DNA from: Brevundimonas sp.
GTDB lineage: Bacteria; Pseudomonadota; Alphaproteobacteria; Caulobacterales; Caulobacteraceae
Direction: 5' to 3'
Length of the DNA stretch: 5,803 nucleotides
NCBI RefSeq assembly: GCF_031082345.1
Contig: NZ_JAVHLH010000188.1
Coordinates: 1-5,803, forward strand
The first letter of the stretch is position 1; each line of letters begins with the position of its first letter. The position numbers were made by a program, and so were the translations under genes. The notes beneath the pieces are model-generated. The model was given only the letters and a program-made list of their open reading frames with translations. It did not search any database and was not told where the DNA came from. Positions 1-5,803 of the stretch are shown in pieces.

Positions 1-233
1 CGCCGGAATCCGAAGTGCCGGTCATCAACGTCGAATCGGCCGACAGCCAGTTTGCCTCGGCCTATCTGAGCTTCACCTCGCCCGATCTGGAGCAGGTCTT
101 CGCCATCGTCCGCGAGGCGGCGGCGGCCTACGGCTCGGACCATTATTTCGCGCCGGACATCGCGCGGGCGACCGACGGCGTGCGCGCCGGGCGCTATCGC
201 GCCTTCGCCGGAGACCTGCTGCCCTCGGTTTGA
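1..233 (+). CDS. 3' end of an unrecognised protein (5' truncated by window edge)
   Basis: The reading frame is open from the left edge (first full codon at position 3) and ends with TGA at 231-233, giving about 76 residues. A GTG at 15 could formally be a start, but the frame continues upstream without a stop and no Shine-Dalgarno sequence can be judged, so this is more likely the C-terminus of a longer gene. Composition is that of a soluble, folded globular protein: mixed acidic and aromatic residues, no membrane segment, no low-complexity tail. A recognisable stretch is SDHYFAPDIARATDGVRAG near the end. Codon use is GC-rich like the rest of the window, which supports it being real. I do not recognise the family and assign no function. 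It is convergent with fni on the other side of the palindromic gap. Confidence 0.6.
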   Translation, partial: PESEVPVINVESADSQFASAYLSFTSPDLEQVFAIVREAAAAYGSDHYFAPDIARATDGVRAGRYRAFAGDLLPSV

Positions 234-251
234 CCAGGCTTATGCGCGGCC

Positions 252-266
252 TCCCGCGAAGCGGGA
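252..266 (+). terminator. Small GAA-loop hairpin after the first gene (possible terminator)
   Basis: TCCCGC-GAA-GCGGGA is a perfect 6-bp stem with a 3-nt loop, 18 nt after the stop at 233. The core GCGAAGC on the sense strand is known to form an unusually stable mini-hairpin. No U-run follows, so it is not a classical intrinsic terminator. A role in 3'-end protection, or membership of the larger palindromic element, is equally possible. Confidence 0.4.
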
Positions 267-275
267 CCAAGGCAA

Positions 276-383
276 GGTTCATCACAACGGACACAACGAA
301 AACACGAAGGACACTGCGGGGCCTGCGCCTCGCTCGATGCCGTTGTGCGCGTCGTGTTTTCGTTGTGGTCGTTGTGATGAACC
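276..383. repeat. Long imperfect inverted repeat, 32-nt arms, 44-nt loop
   Basis: The left arm 276-307 (begins GGTTCATCACAACG) is the reverse complement of the right arm 352-383 (ends CGTTGTGATGAACC). The match is 14 pairs, a 2-nt mismatch, then 16 pairs, so 30 of 32 positions pair; weak pairing continues for a few bases inward. The loop is 308-351. The left arm is itself built of degenerate 9-nt units (CACAACGGA at 283, CACAACGAA at 292, AACACGAAG at 301). The arms are far less GC-rich than the rest of the window, and they lie between two convergent genes. It could be a REP- or MITE-like dispersed element, or a bidirectional transcript 3'-end structure. It carries no coding capacity of its own. 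Confidence 0.85.
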
Positions 384-407
384 GACCGGCGACGCGCGCG
401 AGTAACG

Positions 408-422
408 CCCGGCTTCGCCGGG
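408..422 (-). terminator. Small GAA-loop hairpin after fni (possible terminator)
   Basis: Read on the minus strand, CCCGGC-GAA-GCCGGG is a perfect 6-bp stem with a 3-nt loop, 10 nt after the fni stop. It carries the same GCGAAGC core as the hairpin at 252-266, in the opposite orientation, so each convergent gene is followed by a sense-orientation copy. No U-tract follows, so terminator function is inferred from position and stability only. Confidence 0.45.
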
Positions 423-432
423 AGGGGGCCGG

Positions 433-1455
433 CTAACCCTGCAACGGCGCCTTGCGCAGGGCCGTCAAATTGGGGGAGCCGGTGCAGAAGCAGACGGTCG
501 TCATCTGCCGGATCACGGTCCGGAAATGCGCCACCACCGCCTCGGTCGAGACGGTCGCGGCGGTCAGGACCCCGGCGGCCTGCCCCACCATGTCGGCCCC
601 GAGGCGAATCGCTTTCGCGGCGTCGACGCCGTCGGCCACCCCGCCCGAGCCGATGATCAGGGTCTTCGGGCAGGCGGCGCGGACCTCAAGGATGGCGCGG
701 GCGGTGGGGATGCCCCAGTCGGCGAAGGCGGCGGCGTGGGCCTTGTCGGCGGGGTCCGTGGAACGCTCGCCCTCGACCGCAGCCCAGTTGGAGCCGCCAG
801 CCCCGGCCACGTCGATCGCCGCGACCCCCATCTCGACCAGCCGTTTCGCCGTCGCCGCGGAAATCCCCGCCCCGGTCTCCTTGACCACCACCGGCGCGTC
901 CAGCGCCTTGACCAGGGCCTCCAGGGCGGCGCCGACGCCCCACCAGTCCCGGTCCCCTTCGGGCTGGCAGACCTCCTGCAGCGGGTTCAGGTGAACGACC
1001 AGGGCGTCGGCGGCGACCATGTCCAGCACCCGTCGCGCCTCGTCGACGCCGAAGCCGCGGGTCAGCTGGGCCGCGCCGATATTGGCCAGGATCGGCGTGT
1101 CCGGGGCCCTCAGTCGCAACGCCATGTCCAGTCCGGGCGTCGGACCCTCCGCCCCGAGGGCGGCCCGCTGCGAGCCGACGGCCAGGGCGATGCCGAGGTG
1201 CTGGGCGGCTTCGGCCAGCCGGGCGTTGATGGCCTCGGCCCGGCTGGGCCCGCCGGTCATGGCGCTGATCAGCAGGGGCGCCTTGAGCCGGCGGCCGAGA
1301 AAGTCGGCGCCGAGATCGATCTTGCCGTGGTCGAGGTCCGGCAGCGCCTCGTGCACGAAATGGATGTCGGCGAGGCCGCTGTCCCGCCCGTGCCGCGCCT
1401 TCCCCGCCAGGATGATGTCGAGGTGCTGGTCCTTGCGGGCGGTGATCTTCGTCAA
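433..1455 (-). CDS. fni: Isopentenyl-diphosphate delta-isomerase, type II (FMN-dependent)
   Basis: The enzyme interconverts isopentenyl and dimethylallyl diphosphate in the cytoplasm, using reduced FMN and Mg2+. It is unrelated to the type I Nudix-like enzyme. The product has 340 residues, typical for the family, and forms one TIM barrel. Visible family motifs are RKDQHLDI (7-14), SAMTGG (64-69), GSQR (94-97), NIGA (125-128), HLNPLQE (155-161, with the Q-E pair associated with catalysis and Mg2+ binding), VKETG (191-195), GAGGSNW (218-224, flavin phosphate region) and GSGG (269-272). The start is TTG at 1455; it is preferred because GGAG lies 7 nt upstream and the RKDQH motif then falls at its usual place near residue 7. 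The only in-frame codons upstream run straight to the stop of the preceding gene. It lies 27 nt downstream of the PPC-repeat gene on the same strand and is probably co-transcribed. Organisms using the MEP pathway make both isomers through IspH, so this enzyme would tune their ratio, for example for carotenoids, rather than be strictly required (inference). Confidence 0.95.
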   Translation of the reverse strand: MTKITARKDQHLDIILAGKARHGRDSGLADIHFVHEALPDLDHGKIDLGADFLGRRLKAPLLISAMTGGPSRAEAINARLAEAAQHLGIALAVGSQRAALGAEGPTPGLDMALRLRAPDTPILANIGAAQLTRGFGVDEARRVLDMVAADALVVHLNPLQEVCQPEGDRDWWGVGAALEALVKALDAPVVVKETGAGISAATAKRLVEMGVAAIDVAGAGGSNWAAVEGERSTDPADKAHAAAFADWGIPTARAILEVRAACPKTLIIGSGGVADGVDAAKAIRLGADMVGQAAGVLTAATVSTEAVVAHFRTVIRQMTTVCFCTGSPNLTALRKAPLQG

Positions 1456-1462
1456 ACGCTTA

Positions 1463-1466
1463 CTCC
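1463..1466 (-). promoter_or_regulatory. Ribosome binding site supporting the fni TTG start
   Basis: GGAG on the minus strand is separated by 7 nt from TTG at 1455. It sits in the 27-nt gap after the PPC-repeat gene stop (TGA, 1485-1483). No ATG or GTG lies in frame between that stop and the TTG, so this site fixes the start. Confidence 0.65.
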
Positions 1467-1482
1467 GGCGGCGCCGTGGGGG

Positions 1483-3315
1483 TCAGGGCTGTTTCTCGAC
1501 CGTCAGGGCGTAGACCCCCAGCTGACCGTGCTGATAGGCCCCCGCCCGGATTTCGAAGGTTCCGTCGTCCGGCGCGGTCCACTCGAGCCTGGCGTGGGTG
1601 TCGGTCAGGCCGTCGTCGTCCGAGCCCAGAATTTCGAACTCGCCGTCGCCCTTCTCGCGCCCGATGACGACGAAGCTGTCGACGTCGTTCGAGACCATGG
1701 TGATGAGCAGCTTCTCATCCTCGCGCACGGTGATGCGGTAGGCGTCGTAGGGGACGTTGCTGTCCGTCGTCGCGTCCGTCTCCGTCAGGGTCCCCCAAGC
1801 GGTCGACCCGATCAGAACGCTGCCGGGCTGCGGCAGCGGACCGCGGTCGATCAGCTCGAGCGCATACAGGCCCTCGGCGTCGGAGCCGAGCGGCAGGGCG
1901 CGCAGAACGTAGTCGCCGTCCTCGGGCAGGGTGAAGTTCAGCCGCGAATCCGTGCCCTCCATCAGTCCGTCGTCGTCGGAGGCCAGGGCGGTGAATTCGC
2001 CGTCGGCCTTGCCGATCTGAAGGTAGGTGTCGAAGTCGCCGGACCGCATGATGGCCTGGATGCGCTGGCCCTCGACCCCCGAGAAGGTGAAGGCGTCATA
2101 GCCCCTGTCCTCGTCGTCGCGCGGGTCCCCTTCGCCGATCTCGCCCTGCAGCGAGGCTCCGAAGGCGATCGGCTCCGGCGGACGATCGGGCTGCACCTCG
2201 ATGATCGACAGGCTGTAATCGCCCGTCCCGTCGGAAAAGGCCCGCGCCTCGATGATGTAGGAGCCGGTTCGCGGCAGGGTGACCGTCATGCGCGAATTGG
2301 TGCCTTCCGGCCCCCCGTCGTCGTCCTCGTCCAGGCTGACGCGGTTTTCGTCGAAGAGTTCCAGATAGGTGTCGAAATCGTCCGAGGTCATGTCGATGCG
2401 GACCCGCTGGCCCTCCTGGCCCTCGAACCGCCAGGCGTCCGCCGGCGTGTCGCTCTCGCTCTTGCCGTCCCCTTCAGTGAGTTCGCCCTCGACCGTGGCG
2501 CCGATGGCGATGGGCTGGGCCGCCGCGGGCGGCGGGCCCTCCTGGAGGCTCAGGCTGTAGGGTCCGGTTTCGGCGACGTTCAGCGGCGTCACCCGGATCA
2601 GGTAGTCGCCATTCTCCGGCGCCGTGAACACCAGCCGCGAGTTCAGCCCGGAATCCGGCCCGTCGTCGTTTTCGGCCAGCTGGACGAAGGCGCCGCCCAC
2701 GCTGCGGCCGAGGCGCAGCACCGGATCAAAGGCCTCGCTGTCCAAGGCCACCGCGAACCTGTCGCCCTGGCGCGCCCGGAAGCTGAAGGCGTCGTAGGGC
2801 AGGCCGTCGTCGGTCTCGGGATCCCGACCCGACAGCTCGCCTTCGACGGTCTGGCCGAGGCGGATGCCGGAGGGTCGAGGCGCGCGAGGCGCGGGGGGCC
2901 GTTCGGTCAGGCGCAGCGTGTAGGCGCCGCCGTCCAACCCCGAAAGGGGTCTGGCGCGCAGAACGTAGGTCCCGGCCTCGGGAGTCGTGAAGCGCAGGCG
3001 GGAATCGGTGCCCTCGCCGAGACCGTCGTCATCCGACGCGAGCGCGTCCTCCGCCTCGTTCGGCGGGAACACCTCGAGATAGGTGTCGAACTCGCCGGAG
3101 CGCAGGATAGCCTCAAAACGCTGACCGGCCCGCGCCGTGACGGCGTAGTCGTCATAGCGGTAGGAGTCTTCCACCGCGGTCTGGTCGCTCTCCTCGATCG
3201 CGCCCTCCACCGTGGCCCCCACGGCCAGCGGCTCGGCGGACTGCGCCAGGACGGGACCGGCGGCGAGAACGAGGGCCAGGCAGCTGGCGGCGGCGAGGAT
3301 GGTCTGACGGCGCAT
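1483..3315 (-). CDS. Secreted protein of five tandem PPC-type (pre-peptidase C-terminal) repeats
   Basis: The product has 610 residues. It begins with a clear Sec signal peptide: positive MRRQ, hydrophobic core at about 6-20, and predicted cleavage after VLA at 24 (before Q25). The rest is five copies of a roughly 110-residue beta-sandwich, at about 29-137, 150-257, 268-372, 381-489 and 498-607. Each copy follows the same plan: G-x-[TS]-[VLA]-x-G near the start, a YDAFxF-like strand, G-[QD]-R, DFDTYL-like, an acidic DDDG or NDDG turn (95-98, 216-219, 331-334, 447-450, 566-569), SRLxFTxPxxG, then GxYxLxL. This matches the PPC domain family, usually found as C-terminal appendages of secreted peptidases. 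No peptidase or other catalytic domain is present. The acidic turns could bind Ca2+ (inference). An upstream in-frame ATG at 3510 would extend the protein by 65 arginine-rich residues across folD; ATG 3315 is chosen because it gives the signal peptide and has AGGGGGA just upstream. Location is probably periplasmic or extracellular; substrate or partner unknown. Confidence 0.85.
   Translation of the reverse strand: MRRQTILAAASCLALVLAAGPVLAQSAEPLAVGATVEGAIEESDQTAVEDSYRYDDYAVTARAGQRFEAILRSGEFDTYLEVFPPNEAEDALASDDDGLGEGTDSRLRFTTPEAGTYVLRARPLSGLDGGAYTLRLTERPPAPRAPRPSGIRLGQTVEGELSGRDPETDDGLPYDAFSFRARQGDRFAVALDSEAFDPVLRLGRSVGGAFVQLAENDDGPDSGLNSRLVFTAPENGDYLIRVTPLNVAETGPYSLSLQEGPPPAAAQPIAIGATVEGELTEGDGKSESDTPADAWRFEGQEGQRVRIDMTSDDFDTYLELFDENRVSLDEDDDGGPEGTNSRMTVTLPRTGSYIIEARAFSDGTGDYSLSIIEVQPDRPPEPIAFGASLQGEIGEGDPRDDEDRGYDAFTFSGVEGQRIQAIMRSGDFDTYLQIGKADGEFTALASDDDGLMEGTDSRLNFTLPEDGDYVLRALPLGSDAEGLYALELIDRGPLPQPGSVLIGSTAWGTLTETDATTDSNVPYDAYRITVREDEKLLITMVSNDVDSFVVIGREKGDGEFEILGSDDDGLTDTHARLEWTAPDDGTFEIRAGAYQHGQLGVYALTVEKQP
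1495..3231 (-). repeat. Five diverged tandem ~330-nt coding repeats (PPC units)
   Basis: The five PPC repeats of the encoded protein correspond to five tandem DNA units of about 315-330 nt, separated by short Pro-rich linkers (for example residues 140-149 and 259-267). Units 1 and 4 are the most alike: residues 69-139 and 421-491 align without gaps at about 43 of 71 identical positions by hand count. Unit 5 is the most diverged, with [10 protein letters not shown] in place of TDSRLxFTxP. The repeat is recognisable at protein level, not as identical DNA. Confidence 0.8.
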
Positions 3316-3339
3316 GCGGTCCCCCTGAATACGGCCTCG

Positions 3340-3370
3340 ATCATAGACGCCGAACCGCGCCGTCTGTAAA
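3340..3370 (-). promoter_or_regulatory. Possible sigma-70-type promoter for the PPC-repeat gene and fni
   Basis: On the minus strand, TTTACA (3370-3365) and TATGAT (3345-3340) are separated by 19 nt and lie about 25 nt upstream of the ATG at 3315. The boxes are each one base off the consensus, but the spacer is longer than the usual 17. They lie in the 95-nt spacer shared with folD. No equally good plus-strand promoter for folD is seen in this spacer. Confidence 0.3.
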
Positions 3371-3410
3371 TCGCGCGCACCGTACCTTTCCTGACGACCG
3401 GAGCCGAACC

Positions 3411-4334
3411 ATGACGGCCGACCCCGCCCGCGCGACCCTGATCGACGGCAAGGCCTTCGCGGCCGGGCTGGTGGAGCGCGTCGCCGCCGCTTCGGCCCGG
3501 CTGGAGGCATCGCATCGGGTCAAGCCCGGCCTGGCCGTGGTCATCGTCGGCGAAGATCCGGCCAGCCAGATCTATGTCCGCAACAAGGGCGAGACCACGC
3601 TGCGGGCCGGGCTGCGCTCGGACACCCATCAGCTGCCCGCCGAGACCGACCAGGAGACGCTGCTGACCCTGATCGCGGCGCTGAACGCCGACCGGGGCAT
3701 CCACGGCGTCCTCGTCCAGCTGCCCCTGCCCGGCCATATCGACGCCTCGGCCGTGCTGGCGGCGATCGACCCGGACAAGGACGTCGACGGCTTCCATGTC
3801 GTCAACGCCGGGCGGCTGGCGGTCGGCCTGCCGGGGCTGGTCCCGTGCACGCCGCTGGGCTGCCTGATGCTGCTGAAGCATGAGCTGGGCGACCTGTCGG
3901 GGCTGAACGCGGTGATCGTCGGGCGCTCCAACATCGTCGGCAAGCCGATGGCGCAGCTGCTGCTGGGCGAGAGCTGCACCGTCACCATCGCCCATTCGCG
4001 CACCCGCGACCTGCCGGCCCTGTGCCGCACGGCCGACATCCTGGTCGCCGCCGTGGGCCGGCCCGAGATGATCCGCGGCGACTGGATCCGGCCGGGCGCG
4101 ACGGTCATCGACGTCGGCATCAACCGGGTCCCGTCGCGCGACCCGGAGAAGGCGGCCCAGGGCAAGACCCGGGTCGTCGGCGACGTGGCCTTCGAAGAGG
4201 CGGCTGCGGTGGCCGGACGCATCACCCCTGTGCCCGGCGGGGTCGGCCCGATGACCATCGCCTGCCTGCTGGCCAACACGTATTCGGCGGCCTGCCGGGC
4301 CGCCGGCATCGAGCCGGAATCGCTGGACGCTTGA
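3411..4334 (+). CDS. folD: Bifunctional methylenetetrahydrofolate dehydrogenase / methenyltetrahydrofolate cyclohydrolase
   Basis: FolD oxidises 5,10-methylene-THF to 5,10-methenyl-THF with NADP+, then hydrolyses this to 10-formyl-THF. It thereby feeds purine synthesis and formylation of initiator tRNA, in the cytoplasm. The product has 307 residues, slightly longer than the roughly 285-300 typical of the family. The N-terminal catalytic domain shows [13 protein letters not shown] (47-59, with the conserved Tyr55 and catalytic Lys59), VQLPLP (102-107) and DKDVDGFH (122-129). The Rossmann domain has GRSNIVGKP (171-179), and the C-terminal signature [10 protein letters not shown] is at 273-282. 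All key residues are present and I see no frameshift. The ATG at 3411 is supported by GGAG at 3400-3403 with 7-nt spacing, and by a normal N-terminus. It is transcribed divergently from the PPC-repeat gene and is followed 59 nt later by lemA on the same strand. Confidence 0.97.
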   Translation: MTADPARATLIDGKAFAAGLVERVAAASARLEASHRVKPGLAVVIVGEDPASQIYVRNKGETTLRAGLRSDTHQLPAETDQETLLTLIAALNADRGIHGVLVQLPLPGHIDASAVLAAIDPDKDVDGFHVVNAGRLAVGLPGLVPCTPLGCLMLLKHELGDLSGLNAVIVGRSNIVGKPMAQLLLGESCTVTIAHSRTRDLPALCRTADILVAAVGRPEMIRGDWIRPGATVIDVGINRVPSRDPEKAAQGKTRVVGDVAFEEAAAVAGRITPVPGGVGPMTIACLLANTYSAACRAAGIEPESLDA

Positions 4335-4359
4335 ACGGCGAAGCCTAACCTCCGATAGT
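4331..4359 (+). promoter_or_regulatory. Possible promoter upstream of lemA
   Basis: TTGAAC (4331-4336, overlapping the folD stop) and GATAGT (4354-4359) are separated by exactly 17 nt, about 35 nt before the lemA start. Each box matches the sigma-70 consensus at four of six positions. This would allow lemA and the TPM gene to be transcribed independently of folD. The match is weak enough to arise by chance. Confidence 0.3.
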
Positions 4360-4384
4360 CGGTCCTGCGGGTCTGCAGCCTGAC

Positions 4385-4389
4385 AGGAG
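4385..4389 (+). promoter_or_regulatory. lemA ribosome binding site before a triple-ATG start
   Basis: AGGAG is followed by three consecutive in-frame ATG codons at 4394, 4397 and 4400, at spacings of 4, 7 and 10 nt. Usual spacing favours the second ATG (4397). The annotated start uses the first, and the difference is one or two Met residues in a cleaved signal peptide. Confidence 0.6.
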
Positions 4390-4393
4390 ACGA

Positions 4394-5068
4394 ATGATGA
4401 TGCGCTTGAATTCCCGGGCCGCGGCCATCGCCGCCGTGGTGGTCCTGGCGCCGGCCGTCACCGGCTGCGGCATCAACGCCATCCCGACCAAGGAGGAGGC
4501 GGCCAAGGCCCGCTGGGCCGACGTGCAGTCGGCCTATCAGAGGCGCGCCGATCTGGTGCCCCAGCTGGTGGCCACCGTCCAGGGCGCGGCGATCTCCGAG
4601 CGTACCATCCTGACCGAGGTCATCCAGGCCCGGGCCCAGGCGACCGGCGTGACGGTGACGCCGGAGACGCTGAGCGATCCGGCCGCCTTCCAGCGCTATC
4701 AGGCCGCGCAGGGGCAACTGAGCCAGGCCCTGTCCCGCCTGATGCTGGTCGTCGAGCGCTATCCCGATGTGAAGTCCAACCAGAATTTCCTCGTGCTCCA
4801 GACCCAGCTCGAGGGCACCGAGAACCGCATCAACATCACCCGGATCGACTACAACGAGGCGGTGCGGGACTATAACACCTCGCTGCGGACCTTCCCGACG
4901 GTGATCTGGGCCAAGACGATCCACGGCGGGTCCGAGCCGATGCAGCTGTTCCAGGCCACCGAGGCCGCCCAGACGGCCCCCACCGTCAATTTCGACGGGC
5001 TCAATCCGGCGCAGCCCGGCGGGACCGCAGCGCCGACCACGCCCGGCGCGACGCCCCCCGCGCAGTGA
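4394..5068 (+). CDS. LemA family lipoprotein
   Basis: The product has 224 residues. The N-terminus MMMRLNSR is followed by a hydrophobic segment (about 9-21) and a lipobox V-T-G-C with Cys25, so it is predicted to be a lipoprotein; Gly at +2 does not resemble the Asp inner-membrane retention signal. The mature part is the alpha-helical LemA domain (about 35-195). Family hallmarks are AYQRRADLVPQLVATVQG (47-64), LMLVVERYPDVKSNQNF (116-132), QLEGTENRI (138-146) and DYNEAVRDYNTSLRTFPTVIWAK (152-174). The last 25 or so residues are a low-complexity Pro/Thr/Ala/Gly tail, probably disordered. LemA proteins are widespread, but their molecular role is not settled; some family structures are helical bundles. 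The next gene overlaps by 4 nt and encodes a TPM-domain protein, a frequent neighbour of lemA, so the two probably act together at the envelope (inference). This protein is unrelated to the GacS sensor kinase once called LemA. Confidence 0.92.
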   Translation: MMMRLNSRAAAIAAVVVLAPAVTGCGINAIPTKEEAAKARWADVQSAYQRRADLVPQLVATVQGAAISERTILTEVIQARAQATGVTVTPETLSDPAAFQRYQAAQGQLSQALSRLMLVVERYPDVKSNQNFLVLQTQLEGTENRINITRIDYNEAVRDYNTSLRTFPTVIWAKTIHGGSEPMQLFQATEAAQTAPTVNFDGLNPAQPGGTAAPTTPGATPPAQ

Positions 5069-5803
5069 AGTCCCCGCCCCCCTGTCAAACGGTCCGACTG
5101 GCGGCGCTGCTGTTCGCCATGCTGGTCGCCGTCTGGCTGGCGAGCGGGCACAGCGCCGCCGCACAAGGCTCGGCCGACGTCCGGTTCCCCGCCCTGACCG
5201 GCCGGGTCGTCGATCAGGCCGGCCTGCTGACGCCCGCGAAGGAGGCGGAACTCACCACCCGGCTGGAGGCGCTGGAAAGCGACACTTCGGACCAGTTGGT
5301 GGTCGTCACCGTCGACAGCCTGCAAGGCCTCGAAATCGAGGACTACGGTTATCGGCTGGGGCGGACCTGGGGCATCGGCCAGGCCGAGGACGACAACGGC
5401 GTCCTGCTGATCGTCGCGCCCGAGGAGCGCAAGGTGCGGATCGAGGTCGGCTACGGGCTGGAGCCGGTGCTCACCGACGGCCTGTCCGCCCTGATCATCC
5501 ACAACGAGATCCTGCCCTCCTTCCGCGAAGGCCATTTCGAGCGCGGCATCGAACAGGGCGTGACCGCCATCGACGCCCAGCTGCGGCTCGATCCGGCCGA
5601 GGCCCAAGCCCGGGCCGCCGCGGCGGTCAAGCCGGAAGCCGGCGTGCCCGTCGGTCCGCTGATCATGATCGGCGTGATCTTCTTCCTGATCTTCATCGGC
5701 CTGATCGGCGGGCTGGCCGGCGGCGGGCGTCGCCGTCGCAGCTCCGGCGTGGCGCCGATCCTGATCTGGGCGGCGTCCGAGGCCCTGCGCAGCGGCGGCC
5801 GCC
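5065..5803 (+). CDS. TPM-domain (YgcG-like) membrane protein, 3' truncated by window edge
   Basis: The frame is open to the right edge, giving 246 complete residues. The GTG start at 5065 overlaps the lemA stop (GTGA, 4 nt). No Shine-Dalgarno is visible in the C-rich sequence upstream, so translation is likely coupled to lemA. A signal peptide is evident: hydrophobic core at about 13-28 and cleavage near SAAA at 30-33, before Q34. The TPM domain spans about 45-172, with LTGRVVDQAGLL (45-55), DQLVVVTVDSL (76-86), EDDNGVLLIVAPEERKVRIEVGYGLE (108-133), LTD (136-138) and ILPSFREGHFERGI (149-162). A transmembrane segment follows at about 198-217, then a basic RRRR patch (222-225), and the start of what is usually a Gly/Ser-rich tail. 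In plants and cyanobacteria TPM relatives take part in photosystem II repair and one has phosphatase activity; the role in non-photosynthetic bacteria is unclear. The topology predicts the TPM domain outside the cytoplasm. An internal ATG at 5119 would destroy the signal peptide, so it is not preferred. Confidence 0.9.
   Translation, partial: MKSPPPCQTVRLAALLFAMLVAVWLASGHSAAAQGSADVRFPALTGRVVDQAGLLTPAKEAELTTRLEALESDTSDQLVVVTVDSLQGLEIEDYGYRLGRTWGIGQAEDDNGVLLIVAPEERKVRIEVGYGLEPVLTDGLSALIIHNEILPSFREGHFERGIEQGVTAIDAQLRLDPAEAQARAAAAVKPEAGVPVGPLIMIGVIFFLIFIGLIGGLAGGGRRRRSSGVAPILIWAASEALRSGGR

Noticed and set aside
230..436. A 68-codon + strand frame across the palindromic gap
   Set aside because: Its translation is Arg- and Val-rich and follows the inverted repeat rather than protein constraint; no ribosome binding site or family resemblance.
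526..3369. A 947-codon open frame on the + strand, antisense to fni and the PPC-repeat gene
   Set aside because: It is the complement of two genes with clear family motifs. In GC-rich DNA, antisense frames stay open by chance; its translation is Gly/Arg/Val/Asp-rich with no recognisable domain or signal, and it ignores real gene boundaries.
3316..3510. Longer start for the PPC-repeat gene (ATG at 3510)
   Set aside because: It would add 65 Arg/Pro-rich residues antisense to folD and bury a clear signal peptide that begins at ATG 3315.
2907..3995. A 362-codon open frame on the - strand spanning the folD to PPC-gene spacer
   Set aside because: It overlaps the start of folD and uses a different frame from the PPC gene, and it crosses the divergent promoter region. 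It shows only biased composition.
4335..4393. Intrinsic terminator between folD and lemA
   Set aside because: Only short, imperfect pairing such as CTGC/GCAG near 4365-4380 is present and there is no U-run. It does not argue for a transcription break here.
3629..5164. A 511-codon open frame on the - strand across folD and lemA
   Set aside because: It is a shadow of folD, lemA and the TPM gene. Its translation is Arg/Gly/Pro-rich in low-complexity runs without motifs.

Overview
The window is GC-rich DNA, with a strong preference for G or C at third codon positions. Gene content and style (FMN-type IPP isomerase, FolD, LemA lipoprotein and TPM pair, PPC-repeat export protein) suggest an alphaproteobacterium, most likely of the Caulobacterales (Brevundimonas-like). 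The taxonomic guess is inference from general familiarity, not from a marker gene.

Layout, left to right. (1) The 3' end of an unrecognised + strand gene stops at 233. (2) A 199-nt gap between convergent genes (234-432) holds a striking symmetrical structure. A long inverted repeat (30 of 32 positions paired, 44-nt loop) is flanked on each side by a small perfect hairpin with a GAA loop, each in sense orientation for the gene it follows. (3) Two minus-strand genes form a likely operon transcribed leftwards: a secreted protein made of five tandem PPC-type beta-sandwich repeats (1483-3315), then fni, type II isopentenyl-diphosphate isomerase (433-1455), 27 nt downstream with a TTG start. (4) A 95-nt divergent spacer (3316-3410). 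(5) Three plus-strand genes: folD (3411-4334), a LemA-family lipoprotein (4394-5068), and a TPM-domain protein that overlaps lemA by 4 nt and runs off the right edge (5065 onward).

How they fit together. FolD supplies one-carbon units on tetrahydrofolate, and Fni balances the two isoprenoid C5 precursors; both are cytoplasmic metabolism. The PPC-repeat protein, LemA and the TPM protein are all predicted to leave the cytoplasm. LemA and TPM are a commonly paired cell-envelope couple whose function in bacteria is poorly defined. I see no tRNA, rRNA, CRISPR, insertion sequence or phage gene. Most of the window is ordinary chromosomal housekeeping. The parts that deserve a second look are the 252-422 palindromic element and the five-repeat PPC protein.
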